Of a stretch of 42,737 bases of DNA, positions 7,341-15,492 are shown in pieces. Position numbers and translations under genes: made by a program. The notes below the pieces were generated by a model. The model made no database searches and had not been told where the DNA came from. It saw only the letters and a list, made by a program, of their open reading frames with translations. Origin of the DNA: a virus. The stretch is from positions 1 to 42,737 of the IMG/VR virus record IMGVR_UViG_3300034082_002367; one strand, given 5' to 3'. Position 1 is the first letter of the stretch. Each line of letters opens with the position of its first letter.

Positions 7341-8231
7341 ATGAAAAACCCAAAAATTTTAGTAACTGGAGGAGCAGGATTTATCGGCTCCAACTTAATT
7401 AAGAGAATACGTAAAGAATGGCCAGAGTCCCATATCACGGTCATCGACAATCTATTCACAGGAAAGCACTCGAGAGTCTCAGATATTGTCGATCGCTTTG
7501 ATGCATTAGATACTATGCATATCGATCTGATTTATCCTAAGACTCCTGGAACCTTTGATATTGTATATCACTTTGGAGAATATTCTCGTATTGTAAAATC
7601 TTTTGAAGACATTGAATATGTAATGTCCACTAATCTAAATGGAACTTCAAAAGTATTAGAAATGTGTAAGATATGGGGAGCCAAGCTGATCTATTCAGCC
7701 TCAAGTTCTACTTTTGGAAACGGAGGTGAAGATCAACATCTAAGTCCCTACGCCTGGGCAAAAGCCAAAATGGTGGAACTGATCCAAAACTATAATAAAT
7801 GGTTTGGATTACAGTACGAAATCTGTTACTTCTTTAATGTGTACGGTCCAGATCAGATTCAAACCGGAGACTATGCTACTGTCGTTGGCATATTTGAGAG
7901 ACAGTATGCAGCAGGAGAACCTTTAACGGTAGTAGAGCCTGGGACTCAGACTCGAGACTTTACTCATGTTGACGATATCGTAGAAGGAGTAATCCGAGCG
8001 ACTCATATAGAAAAAAATGGCCACTGGCATTTAAGATCTGGTAAAACTATTAGTATATTAGATCTGGCATCGATGTTTGATCATGCGCACATGATGATTC
8101 CAGAGAGGCCAGGTGAAAGATTTAAAGCCGAGGACATTCCCACCGATACTAGAGAAGTTTTAGGTTGGGAGCCCAAGCATCTAATAAGCGAATATATTAA
8201 CTCTATAAAAACAAAAATCAATGGCAAGTAA
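7341..8231 (+). CDS. NAD-dependent sugar-nucleotide epimerase/dehydratase (extended SDR)
   Basis: 296 residues with the hallmark features of the extended short-chain dehydrogenase family: the NAD-binding TGGAGFIGS at residues 9-17, an acidic strand end VIDNLF, the catalytic serine region SASSSTFG, and YAWAK supplying the Tyr-x-x-x-Lys pair. NVYGPDQ and the late RDFTHVDDIVEG are typical of UDP-glucose 4-epimerase or related GDP-sugar enzymes. It probably modifies a nucleotide sugar in the cytoplasm, either for glycosylating phage DNA or virion, or for altering host surface polysaccharide; the substrate cannot be told from sequence. Slightly shorter than most GalE proteins. Confidence 0.88.
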   Translation: MKNPKILVTGGAGFIGSNLIKRIRKEWPESHITVIDNLFTGKHSRVSDIVDRFDALDTMHIDLIYPKTPGTFDIVYHFGEYSRIVKSFEDIEYVMSTNLNGTSKVLEMCKIWGAKLIYSASSSTFGNGGEDQHLSPYAWAKAKMVELIQNYNKWFGLQYEICYFFNVYGPDQIQTGDYATVVGIFERQYAAGEPLTVVEPGTQTRDFTHVDDIVEGVIRATHIEKNGHWHLRSGKTISILDLASMFDHAHMMIPERPGERFKAEDIPTDTREVLGWEPKHLISEYINSIKTKINGK

Positions 8232-8472
8232 ATTTAAAGTATCGCCCAATTTTAGAACTAACGAATTGGCAAATCATGCAGCTAGTCGAGTAGCTGAAGT
8301 TCATTATCGAAATAATGAAATCAGAATCTACGACAATATCCATTATCCTAAATCTTTTTGTAAAAAGATATTTGAGGGAGAATCATCAGGTTTGGTTTCT
8401 CATATCGTAATCAAGGATAGCAGTGATCAATCAGTTGAAACCGTCTATAATCCAACGAATGGGGTTCAATAA
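8221..8472 (+). CDS. Small protein of unknown function
   Basis: 83 residues, overlapping the end of the epimerase gene by 11 bases. The middle segment (VAEVHYRNNEIRIYDNIHYPKS) looks like a short beta-sheet followed by a helix, a little like KTSC-type domains, but the match is too weak to name. Coupling to the epimerase suggests co-expression only. Confidence 0.5.
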   Translation: MASKFKVSPNFRTNELANHAASRVAEVHYRNNEIRIYDNIHYPKSFCKKIFEGESSGLVSHIVIKDSSDQSVETVYNPTNGVQ

Positions 8473-8479
8473 GAGATAC

Positions 8480-8746
8480 ATGAAACCTGATGGTATCATC
8501 CATGCCTACAACTCGGATGGAATCCAAGGACTTGACTCCTATTTTGGAGTGGATGCCTTAATGGGAGGTCAAGGCTGGTGCCAACAGGTTTATGCTGCTT
8601 ATTGTAAATCAGATTATGAACGGTTAGATAAATTGATACAGGATGAAATCAAAAATAGAGCAGGAAAGATCCAAGATGATTCAAGAAATCTATCAGAAGG
8701 ATCCTTGGAAAATGATGATCTGCTGCATCTTTCTAAACCAAACTAG
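8480..8746 (+). CDS. Small protein of unknown function
   Basis: 88 residues from the ATG at 8480, seven bases after the preceding stop; ATGs at 8423 and 8459 would overlap the neighbour. Gly- and Tyr-rich in the first half (HAYNSDGIQGLDSYFGVDALMGGQG), charged and helical in the second. The last 70 bases overlap the start of the DNA glycosylase in another frame, and the C-terminal 20 residues look less protein-like, so the true end or the neighbour's true start may differ. No function recognised. Confidence 0.5.
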   Translation: MKPDGIIHAYNSDGIQGLDSYFGVDALMGGQGWCQQVYAAYCKSDYERLDKLIQDEIKNRAGKIQDDSRNLSEGSLENDDLLHLSKPN

Positions 8747-9053
8747 TCGAGATCAAGTGGACAGAATCAGGGATAGATTTTTTAGTCTCTATCCCGATCC
8801 TGGATCTGCATCCGTAGCCGACTCAATTGAAATGTCCGAGACTATCGCAATCTTAGGATTTAAAAATCGACGCACTCAAACAGTCAAAAGATTTTCTCAG
8901 GACTGGATCGAAAAAGATTGGAAGGATCCAATTGAACTTTATGGGATAGGAAGATATGGACAGGATTCCTGGGAAATATTTCAACTTGGTAAATTAGATA
9001 TTGTCCCGACTGATGGCGCCCTTGTTTCCTATTTAAAAAAGATTAATAAATAA
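8676..9053 (+). CDS. MBD4-like HhH-GPD DNA glycosylase
   Basis: A compact glycosylase domain of 125 residues from the ATG at 8676 (8643 is an alternative). DPWKMMICCIFLNQTS near residue 9, PIELYGIGRYGQDSWEIF near 85 (the helix-hairpin-helix), and IVPTDGALVSYL with Asp113 as the likely catalytic aspartate line up block by block with the catalytic domain of mammalian MBD4, which removes T or U from G mismatches. It lacks the methyl-CpG-binding part, as bacterial and phage versions do. A role in DNA repair, in handling modified bases or in damaging host DNA is possible. It overlaps the upstream gene out of frame. Confidence 0.8.
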   Translation: MIQEIYQKDPWKMMICCIFLNQTSRDQVDRIRDRFFSLYPDPGSASVADSIEMSETIAILGFKNRRTQTVKRFSQDWIEKDWKDPIELYGIGRYGQDSWEIFQLGKLDIVPTDGALVSYLKKINK

Positions 9054-9058
9054 TAAAA

Positions 9059-9322
9059 ATGGAAATAGATCTGAATAGTAAAATGGACCGAAACCTGGAT
9101 TTAGAGTCTCAAATACAAAATGCTCAATCCGTTAAGGAATTGACAATCAAGGCATTAGTGTCCGAAGGTCTGATTTCTAAAGAGGAAGGTTTAATGTTTA
9201 GTGGACAGTATCAGATCATCGTTACCAAGAAGAATCTATTCAAACAGATGTTTGACACCATTTTTAAGGGTAGAAAGGAGGGAATTTATTATTACGACGT
9301 TGTTAAAATAATCAAGCTTTGA
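9059..9322 (+). CDS. Small helical protein of unknown function
   Basis: 87 residues, starting five bases after the glycosylase stop, so probably in the same transcript. The first half is acidic and helical; the C-terminal half is basic and aromatic (KGRKEGIYYYDVVKI). No motif recognised. It ends four bases before the convergent minus-strand gene. Confidence 0.55.
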   Translation: MEIDLNSKMDRNLDLESQIQNAQSVKELTIKALVSEGLISKEEGLMFSGQYQIIVTKKNLFKQMFDTIFKGRKEGIYYYDVVKIIKL

Positions 9323-9326
9323 AATC

Positions 9327-9860
9327 TTATAATCTTGAATCCAACATTTTAAATTCTCTGATCAATTGTTCAGCGTCAGGATTATCATTTAAAACGCAAA
9401 TATCTCCTAGTTTTCCGCGAACGCATGTAAATTCAGGAATAGATGCAAGTCCTTTCCAGATTCGATTTACCACTGGATTATGTCGACGGCCTTTACCTGA
9501 ATATAGGTGCCCAAAATTAAAGACCAAGCTTGCGTATATTTTGGATCCTAGTCCTATTCCTTGTAAGCTCTCTGCGAGACCAATATGTATCTGATAGAAA
9601 ATATCTCTAACTATTTGTATGTCAACCACAATCCCATCAGATAAATCAGCTTCAAAAGTAAAAACTGGTTTTAACCAGATTATATTGCGGCCGTTGTCTC
9701 CGATCTGGTCCCAACCTATGTCCTTGAAATTTACAGTCCTCAATTCTTCTAAAATTTCTGAATCAGGTTCAATTTGTCCTGGATATCTTAATCCCCCAAA
9801 GCTGCCTAAGTCAGCAACATCAGACTCAAATAGAGCAAAGGATTTTACAAAATCTTTCAA
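9327..9860 (-). CDS. Leader-bearing GNAT-like acetyltransferase
   Basis: 177 residues starting at TTG, with no nearby ATG. The N-terminus MKDFVKSFALFES fits the capsid-targeting leader. The segment LAESLQGIGLGSKIYASLVF (from about residue 95) resembles GNAT motif A, in which a Q/R-x-x-G-x-G/A loop binds acetyl-CoA pyrophosphate and is followed by a helix; beta-strands precede it as expected. The usual C-terminal part of the fold is short. A packaged acyltransferase is inferred; substrate unknown. The gene is alone between two plus-strand genes with its own late-type promoter. Confidence 0.6.
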   Translation of the reverse strand: MKDFVKSFALFESDVADLGSFGGLRYPGQIEPDSEILEELRTVNFKDIGWDQIGDNGRNIIWLKPVFTFEADLSDGIVVDIQIVRDIFYQIHIGLAESLQGIGLGSKIYASLVFNFGHLYSGKGRRHNPVVNRIWKGLASIPEFTCVRGKLGDICVLNDNPDAEQLIREFKMLDSRL

Positions 9861-9875
9861 AATAAGTATTTTTAA

Positions 9876-9883
9876 TTATTTAT
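9876..9883 (-). promoter_or_regulatory. Late-type promoter ATAAATAA
   Basis: ATAAATAA on the minus strand, 15 bases before the TTG start of the GNAT-like gene. The correct spacing supports the TTG as the real start. Confidence 0.6.
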
Positions 9884-9902
9884 CAAAATAATCTACAGTA
9901 AG

Positions 9903-10184
9903 ATGGAAAAAGAAAAAATGGTAATCTACAAAAAAACAACTGACAGGGAACACGATAATGTGAAGACTGAGAACATAGCAATCATTTATGAAGACTATTC
10001 TCATATTGCGTACGATGTCCTAAATAAGATGGTGGAAGCAGTTAGAGAGGAATCCAACGTTGAGATCAAAGTAATAGACCACATGGATATTACTCAATTG
10101 GAGATAGAAGAATTGGTCAAGCAGTATCCTAATGATCTAGAATTAGGCCGAGCAATCAGACAGAGAATACATTTTAAAAATTAA
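9903..10184 (+). CDS. Small acidic protein of unknown function
   Basis: 93 residues, charged, with predicted alpha/beta alternation (ENIAIIYEDYSHIAYDVLNKMVEAVREESNVEIKVIDH). A second ATG six codons in is possible. No recognised domain, no leader. Divergent from the GNAT-like gene. Confidence 0.55.
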   Translation: MEKEKMVIYKKTTDREHDNVKTENIAIIYEDYSHIAYDVLNKMVEAVREESNVEIKVIDHMDITQLEIEELVKQYPNDLELGRAIRQRIHFKN

Positions 10185-10190
10185 TTTAAA

Positions 10191-10265
10191 GTGAGTATAA
10201 TAAAAAAGATAAGAGATTTTATTTGGATACTAATCGTGTCTTTTTTATACCGTAAACTACCTTAA
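10191..10265 (+). CDS. Possible 24-residue membrane peptide
   Basis: A GTG-started frame of 24 codons containing one hydrophobic stretch (FIWILIVSFLY) flanked by Lys/Arg. It lies between two genes with no other reading frame and ends just before the next start. A GTATAAT element overlaps its first codons, so the region may be a promoter rather than a gene. Confidence 0.25.
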   Translation: MSIIKKIRDFIWILIVSFLYRKLP

Positions 10266-10266
10266 T

Positions 10267-11136
10267 ATGAATAATGAATCTAAAGTTGCGACTGATTTTA
10301 CTATTAAAGACAGTCCATTCATCCGAACTGCTAACAGATTAGAAGCAGATCGCAGCCCGTTTTTAATCAGATACTCAGAAATGGACAGGCACCGAGTTAC
10401 CTTTAAAGAAGAACTCAAACGCCTTTCATCTGATCGCTTCAATTCAGAAAGATCTAGCCTGCTTGATAATCATCTTAAAAAAGAGCTTGGACTTGATTCA
10501 ACGCAATTGACAGTCCAATCTCTTATAAACGAAGCAACTAATGCATTTGATCTTAGACTCTTTAACGAATACTCCAAATCGGCAAAAAAGACAAGAGACT
10601 TGATAAAATTAAAGACCAGATGGTCTAGATTTCTTCATAACTTTCTTAAGATCCCAATGATCGATTATTCTAATAATCCGGTAAAACATATAAGATTTCA
10701 AATTGCAAGGTTACAAAGTTTGTCCTATAAATCAGAAGACTGCTTCTTTGTGGTGACGAATATTTCTATGGCTTCCTTATTATTGGGTCAAACCTGTTTT
10801 CAATATTGTAGCAGTTCAGAATCCGAATCAAGCTTGATTTTTCCGTATGGAATAGTGGATCAGAAGATTAAAATTTTCGTCAATCCAAATCTTGGTTGGG
10901 ATGATAACTCAATGATAGTAGGAAGTATGCCTTCTCCTGATAGAGATGGTATGTATTATTCTATCATAAACCCTAAATTTGAGGAAAGGGTCGATTACAT
11001 GACTGAAAATATAATCACCTCTCTTTCTGCTGAAACTTTTATCGGAGAAGTAGGAGATGACGGCCATCTTAATTATATCTATTCTAATCTAGAAATCGGT
11101 GAAAGGCCGTGGTGGAGAAAATTAATAGGAGCATAA
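10267..11136 (+). CDS. Protein of unknown function, possibly virion-related
   Basis: 289 residues. The first 110 are helical and highly charged; the rest is globular with an aromatic-rich C-terminus. The stretch KIFVNPNLGWDDNSMIVGS followed by a tyrosine-rich segment has the flavour of the C-terminal strands of HK97-fold capsid proteins (strand, D, GS loop, GxYY), but the similarity is too vague to assign. No leader, signal peptide or enzyme motif. It ends one base before thyA. Confidence 0.5.
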   Translation: MNNESKVATDFTIKDSPFIRTANRLEADRSPFLIRYSEMDRHRVTFKEELKRLSSDRFNSERSSLLDNHLKKELGLDSTQLTVQSLINEATNAFDLRLFNEYSKSAKKTRDLIKLKTRWSRFLHNFLKIPMIDYSNNPVKHIRFQIARLQSLSYKSEDCFFVVTNISMASLLLGQTCFQYCSSSESESSLIFPYGIVDQKIKIFVNPNLGWDDNSMIVGSMPSPDRDGMYYSIINPKFEERVDYMTENIITSLSAETFIGEVGDDGHLNYIYSNLEIGERPWWRKLIGA

Positions 11137-11137
11137 T

Positions 11138-12049
11138 ATGAATCAACTCGACAGGCAATATCAGAATTTGTTATTTGAAATTCTTGAAACTGGAATTAAG
11201 AAAGAAGATCGCACCGGAACTGGAACTCTTTCCGTATTCGGAAGACAGATCAGACACAAGATGAGTGATGGGTTTCCATTACTCACAACAAAGAAGATGG
11301 CTTGGAAAACTATGGTAACAGAATTGTTATGGTTCTTACGTGGTGATACAAACATCGAATTCCTACATGATAATGATTGTCATATATGGGATGGTGATTA
11401 TGCTAAGTCAGGTAGAAAAGATGGTGATTTAGGACCAATTTATGGAAAGCAATGGAGAAGTTGGGACTCTTATAATTTTGTTGATGATGAAGTTCATACA
11501 ATTAAAATAGACCAAATCACAAACTCAATCCACTTACTTAAAACAGACCCAGATTCAAGACGTAATAGGGTTAATTCTTGGAATGTTGGTGAATTGGACC
11601 AAATGACACTTCCACCTTGTCATACAGATTTTCAATTTTATACTCGACCTTCAACTCGAGAAGAAAAAATAACTAATCCTGGAAAATATCGAACAGTTTC
11701 ATTGATGTTTAATATGAGAAGTAGTGATGTTTTTCTAGGTCTCCCCTTTAATCTTGCTTCGTATGGATTACTACTTCAAATTATTGCCAACGAGGTTGGC
11801 ATGATTCCTGACGAATTGATCTGTAATTTAGGTGATACTCATCTGTATTTAAATCACTTACAACAGGCTCGACTTCAAATGACTAGAGAGCCTTATGAAC
11901 TTCCAAGTCTAATATGTAAAGACGAGTATTGGTATTTAAAAGACACTGACATCTCATTTAGTGAAAAAATAGAAAAATTTCAACCCGATTTTTTTAAAAT
12001 TGAAGGATATCAGTCACATCCTGCAATTAAAGCACCTCTATCCAATTAA
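11138..12049 (+). CDS. thyA: Thymidylate synthase
   Basis: 303 residues, a complete ThyA, making dTMP from dUMP with methylene-tetrahydrofolate. RTGTGTLSVFG and FPLLTTKK are the usual N-terminal blocks, LPPCHTDFQFY carries the catalytic Cys161, LPFNLASYGLLLQIIA the conserved Asn/Ser region, and GDTHLYLNHLQQA the nucleotide-binding His-Tyr segment. Phages carry it to feed DNA synthesis. Codon use and GATC density (about 3 in 912 bases) differ from the flanking genes, suggesting recent acquisition, probably from a bacterium or another phage lineage. Confidence 0.96.
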   Translation: MNQLDRQYQNLLFEILETGIKKEDRTGTGTLSVFGRQIRHKMSDGFPLLTTKKMAWKTMVTELLWFLRGDTNIEFLHDNDCHIWDGDYAKSGRKDGDLGPIYGKQWRSWDSYNFVDDEVHTIKIDQITNSIHLLKTDPDSRRNRVNSWNVGELDQMTLPPCHTDFQFYTRPSTREEKITNPGKYRTVSLMFNMRSSDVFLGLPFNLASYGLLLQIIANEVGMIPDELICNLGDTHLYLNHLQQARLQMTREPYELPSLICKDEYWYLKDTDISFSEKIEKFQPDFFKIEGYQSHPAIKAPLSN

Positions 12050-12058
12050 AAATAAAAT

Positions 12059-12358
12059 ATGGTACATTATCTAAGAACTTCTGAAAGGAGAACGATTATC
12101 AGCTGTGAGACTTCTAAATTAGATATGAGCTCTTCAGTTAACATTCAAGCATATTCGAGAATGCTCTTGAATTTGATGGAAGCAAATAAAGGCTATGCTA
12201 AATCTTTTTTAGACGAAATATCAGATCTCTCAGAGATTAGAGAGACATGGTGGGAATTTGCAGAAAGCACCGGAAAATTTGAATCTATTAATGATTTTGT
12301 GGCTTCCAGATTTAAAGAGGTAGCTTCAAAATGGGGATTAACCTATATAACTGGCTAA
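12059..12358 (+). CDS. Small protein of unknown function
   Basis: 99 residues, mostly helical, with Trp-rich motif ETWWEFAESTGKF in the second half. Nine bases after thyA. No recognised family. Confidence 0.5.
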   Translation: MVHYLRTSERRTIISCETSKLDMSSSVNIQAYSRMLLNLMEANKGYAKSFLDEISDLSEIRETWWEFAESTGKFESINDFVASRFKEVASKWGLTYITG

Positions 12359-12360
12359 TC

Positions 12361-12789
12361 ATGGGCTTCACATATGTCGCATATCACGTGGAACACAGTC
12401 TTCCTATTGCCTCTTCTAAAGACTGGAATCTTTTAAAGTCTTTGATCGAAGACTGGATGGGAGGGCCGGCTATTGAGTTCCATCAATATGACTCAAAATA
12501 TCCAGATGATTATCAAGGCTATTATGAATTCCAAGTAGAGTATGAAGGTAAACCTGAAGTGGAAAAGGTAAAAGTCTATGTAGTGGACAGCATAGAACGT
12601 GGACCTAAGTTTTTGATTGGATATGTAGATACTGATCCTGATACTGGGAATCGGCAGCCTTTTGTTGAGATGTGTAAATGCGAACATGAATGGGCAGCTA
12701 ATTGGATTGTGAGCACTTTGACCCGGGATCTTGCTGAACATTCAGACGAACCTAACCGAGAAATAAAAATAAAGCATGAAAATTCTTAG
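12361..12789 (+). CDS. Small protein of unknown function
   Basis: 142 residues from the ATG at 12361, two bases after the previous stop; an ATG at 12331 overlaps the neighbour. Alpha/beta mixture with acidic character; the segment EFQVEYEGKPEVEKVKVYVV looks like a beta-hairpin, and a CKCEHEWAANWIVSTL stretch near the end has two Cys and one His, possibly a partial metal site. Function unknown. Confidence 0.55.
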   Translation: MGFTYVAYHVEHSLPIASSKDWNLLKSLIEDWMGGPAIEFHQYDSKYPDDYQGYYEFQVEYEGKPEVEKVKVYVVDSIERGPKFLIGYVDTDPDTGNRQPFVEMCKCEHEWAANWIVSTLTRDLAEHSDEPNREIKIKHENS

Positions 12790-13045
12790 ACCCGAAGTCG
12801 CATCTTCTCTTATAACGAATGGTGGAATTGACGATATGATTGACAATTTAGTAAAACACCTTTATAATATTACTGATGCGGAATACGACTTTATTATCGG
12901 GTGTGCATCAGATCTTGAGCTTGATGTCTTTGTGTCGGCACTTGGAACAGATGATGGGTCTGCTGATTTTAAAACTCGACGTCAAGCCGTCTTGATTAGG
13001 GATAAATATTTGGCTGAATTTAATCAGGATTCTGAAACCGTTTAG
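12776..13045 (+). CDS. Small protein of unknown function
   Basis: 89 residues, overlapping the previous gene by 14 bases. Helical and acidic, with DLVKHLYNITDAEYDF-like helix followed by ASDLELDVFVSALG. The short overlap and the same strand suggest translational coupling. No family recognised. Confidence 0.5.
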   Translation: MKILRPEVASSLITNGGIDDMIDNLVKHLYNITDAEYDFIIGCASDLELDVFVSALGTDDGSADFKTRRQAVLIRDKYLAEFNQDSETV

Positions 13046-13054
13046 AGTTTTCAA

Positions 13055-13061
13055 GTATAAA
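13055..13061 (+). promoter_or_regulatory. Early-type promoter GTATAAA, near-leaderless spacing
   Basis: GTATAAA lies six bases before the ATG of the metallophosphoesterase gene at 13068, a close variant of the GTATAAT-N5-ATG arrangement. Confidence 0.35.
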
Positions 13062-13067
13062 ATCAAT

Positions 13068-13763
13068 ATGAAAATCACTTTAATCTCAGATACCCACGGC
13101 AAGCATAAACAGATTGAAAAGGATCTTCCGGGTGGAGACCTTATCATTCACGCTGGCGACTTTATGAACTCAGGATACGATGAAACCGAAGCCTTTCAAT
13201 TCTTAAGCTGGTTCGATCAATTAGAAGGATACGACACCAAAGTATTTATTGCAGGTAACCATGATCGTCTATTTGAAATTGACCAGGAGTGGGCAACCGG
13301 TATCATCACTGGCTACAAAAATATCGACTACTTGATCGATGAAAGAATGGAGACGTGGGATCAGGAAGACCAGCAAGTAGCATTCTATGGATCTCCTTGG
13401 CAGCCTGAGTTCTACAACTGGGCATTCAATCTTCCAAGAAATGGAGAAGAGATGAAAGGCAAATGGGACGCAATTCCTTCCGATACCGATATTCTTATAA
13501 CTCATGGCCCTCCATTTGGACATCTGGATACACCAGGTGGACAGAATATTCAAGTAGGATGTGAAATGTTAAGATACCGAGTGGATGAAATCAGGCCAAA
13601 GATACACGTGTTTGGTCATATCCATGGAGGACATGGATATTATTTTAACGGCCATACTCACTTTTTCAATGCCTCTGTCTTGAATGAAAGATATCAGTAT
13701 GCCAATTTACCCTTCAGTTTTGAATGGGATCCGATTACTAACGAAATCACCTTTAATAACTAA
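13068..13763 (+). CDS. Calcineurin-like metallophosphoesterase
   Basis: 231 residues with the full two-metal signature: ISDTHG (D-x-H) at residue 7, HAGDFM (G-D) near 28, AGNHDRLF (G-N-H-D) near 63, THGPP near 145, and FGHIHGGHGYYF (G-H-x-H) near 184. The overall arrangement resembles MPPED1/2-type cyclic-nucleotide or small-molecule phosphodiesterases. It probably cleaves a nucleotide, RNA end or signalling molecule in the cytoplasm; possible anti-signalling activity is inference. Its close neighbour downstream is of unknown function. A second, dissimilar metallophosphoesterase occurs at 33756. Confidence 0.9.
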   Translation: MKITLISDTHGKHKQIEKDLPGGDLIIHAGDFMNSGYDETEAFQFLSWFDQLEGYDTKVFIAGNHDRLFEIDQEWATGIITGYKNIDYLIDERMETWDQEDQQVAFYGSPWQPEFYNWAFNLPRNGEEMKGKWDAIPSDTDILITHGPPFGHLDTPGGQNIQVGCEMLRYRVDEIRPKIHVFGHIHGGHGYYFNGHTHFFNASVLNERYQYANLPFSFEWDPITNEITFNN

Positions 13764-13766
13764 ATC

Positions 13767-14549
13767 ATGAAAGAAACATTAACACTGGCCCAAGCTCAGG
13801 AGAAATACGGAAAGTCGGAGGGAGCACCGTTTCAAAGATTACACAAGATCTTTGATGTAGCGATAGACGGAAAACTATATCCAGTATATTCCATTCCTGG
13901 ATACGAGCATGAACTTGGAAAATCTAACGGGTGCCCAGATACCTGGTGGTTAGATTGGTCAGACTATGAAGCTCATTCCGATGAGGATGGAGATATTCAC
14001 GAACCGTACATAAGAGAGCTGATTCCTTATATAGATAAAGGAGCTCATAGAATATGCTGGGAAATCCGATATCGTCAATACAACATCATGAAGTATAAAT
14101 GGGATGAATGGGATATGAGAAATGGAGGAAAATGTGAGATGTATGCAAACGGAAAATTGGTATACTCATTCTTTTCTAGAGAAATAGGATATGCTCTTTC
14201 CAGAGCCCAATCTTTGGAGACAATTCTAATAGAACATCCGTTTGATTTCTTAAACCAAGAAAGTATGAACGGCAGAAAGATCTGGTACTATGGCTTGCCT
14301 GCAACTGTTAGACTCAATGATTCTTATCCCGGAGAAATAGGAATAGTTCCTGATTATTCTTATATTGATAAAAAAGATTGGTGGGATGAATTAAAAAGGA
14401 AGAAAGAAAGGATAACTCCTAAGGATCATAGAAAAGATGAAGATGATATATTGGATGAAGATGAATTCAATGAAGATATGAGAATGGACACATGGATCAA
14501 TCACGGAGATGCCCTTTGGGATGGAATGATAGGATGGTTTAGAGATTAA
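13767..14549 (+). CDS. Protein of unknown function
   Basis: 260 residues, starting three bases after the metallophosphoesterase stop. Trp- and Tyr-rich with many acidic residues (PDTWWLDWSDYEAHSDEDGD, then an acidic C-terminus DEDDILDEDEFNEDM). Looks like a single soluble globular domain followed by a flexible acidic tail. No motif recognised; similar Trp-rich proteins are frequent in large phages without known role. Confidence 0.6.
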   Translation: MKETLTLAQAQEKYGKSEGAPFQRLHKIFDVAIDGKLYPVYSIPGYEHELGKSNGCPDTWWLDWSDYEAHSDEDGDIHEPYIRELIPYIDKGAHRICWEIRYRQYNIMKYKWDEWDMRNGGKCEMYANGKLVYSFFSREIGYALSRAQSLETILIEHPFDFLNQESMNGRKIWYYGLPATVRLNDSYPGEIGIVPDYSYIDKKDWWDELKRKKERITPKDHRKDEDDILDEDEFNEDMRMDTWINHGDALWDGMIGWFRD

Positions 14550-14555
14550 AAATAA

Positions 14556-14918
14556 ATGACTAATTGGGATAAATTAAATAAAGAACTAGATTCTGCTTTA
14601 GATTCAATGTCTAAAGAGGATTGGGTAAATTGGAAAAATAAAAATAACAAGATGAATTACACAAATCCAAACGATCCTGATTATCAGGACGAACCTGAAG
14701 ACTGGTTAAACTCGGCTCTAATTTTCGCTCGAGCTCTTTCTTTAATTTTAAATGAAAAAGAAGGTATAGTGGTAGACATTAAAGGAGATGTACAATTTCA
14801 AATGGATCCAGAAGTAAAACGGGTCATAGTATTCAAAGAGGATCGAATGATCAGAATCATAGAATGCCATGCCGACTTAGAAGAAGGACAATATGTAAAA
14901 CTTGAAGCTGAATCCTAA
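14556..14918 (+). CDS. Small acidic protein of unknown function
   Basis: 120 residues: a charged, Asn/Asp-rich N-terminal half and a beta-rich C-terminal half (GIVVDIKGDVQFQM, VKRVIVFKEDRMIRIIE). Seven bases after the preceding gene, likely same transcript. No family recognised. Confidence 0.55.
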   Translation: MTNWDKLNKELDSALDSMSKEDWVNWKNKNNKMNYTNPNDPDYQDEPEDWLNSALIFARALSLILNEKEGIVVDIKGDVQFQMDPEVKRVIVFKEDRMIRIIECHADLEEGQYVKLEAES

Positions 14919-14923
14919 TTAAA

Positions 14924-15136
14924 ATGCAGACTGATTTAAGTATTATAATTCATGAGAAGAGGAAATTGATTTCAGAAATCACAGTTTCTCCTCTAGGATT
15001 CTTGATGTTAAAACTGGATAATTTAGATGGAACTTATTCCACCTATAATTGCGGAAAGTACAATGAATCTGATAATTTATTCATAGATATATTAATGCAT
15101 ACCCAAAATGAAACAAGTTTTTTTAATAGACATTGA
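14924..15136 (+). CDS. Small protein of unknown function
   Basis: 70 residues, beta-rich, overlapping the HAD phosphatase gene by 29 bases. The last residues may be an artefact of the overlap, but the frame has a normal start and spacing. Confidence 0.45.
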   Translation: MQTDLSIIIHEKRKLISEITVSPLGFLMLKLDNLDGTYSTYNCGKYNESDNLFIDILMHTQNETSFFNRH

Positions 15137-15473
15137 TGGCACAATATGTGAAGACATCAAGAACGAGGATTCACATCTCTATATCGCGGCAGAGCCTATT
15201 CCTGGAGCCAAAGAAATGATTGATAAATGGTTTAGAGAAGGAAATACGATTACCTTTTTTACGGCAAGAGAGGAAAAGGATCGTAGAGTTACTGAAGCCT
15301 GGCTAGGAGCTTATGGATTTAAATATCACAAGCTGATAATGGATAAGCCCAGGATCCAAGACGGTCAAGAGTATGTATGGATTGACAATCGAAAAGTTAG
15401 AGCAATAACTTATAACGGTGTATGGTCGGAACTGGTTGAAACTGAAGCCAAAATAAAAGTTTTTGAGAATTAA
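15108..15473 (+). CDS. HAD-superfamily phosphatase
   Basis: 121 residues. The motif I sequence LIDIDGTICE (nucleophile Asp8, acid/base Asp10) is followed by motif II FFTAREEKDR near residue 48, and a late VWIDNR that may supply the metal-binding Asp. The size and lack of a cap domain resemble the minimal HAD phosphatases of phages, including the phosphatase halves of polynucleotide kinase. The substrate could be a nucleotide or a nucleic-acid 3' end. It is the first of three HAD genes in the window (also 20378 and 28189). Confidence 0.8.
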   Translation: MKQVFLIDIDGTICEDIKNEDSHLYIAAEPIPGAKEMIDKWFREGNTITFFTAREEKDRRVTEAWLGAYGFKYHKLIMDKPRIQDGQEYVWIDNRKVRAITYNGVWSELVETEAKIKVFEN

Positions 15474-15492
15474 AACCTTATTCCTCAATCAG

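Noticed and set aside
10267-11136. A second HK97-fold capsid protein
   Set aside because: Only a vague resemblance at the C-terminus and no other capsid hallmark; reported as unknown.
11161-11355. A minus-strand frame inside thyA
   Set aside because: It lies wholly within a well-supported gene and has no start context or coding character.
13269-13553. A minus-strand frame inside the metallophosphoesterase
   Set aside because: It is antisense to a complete enzyme with all motifs, so it is a shadow frame.
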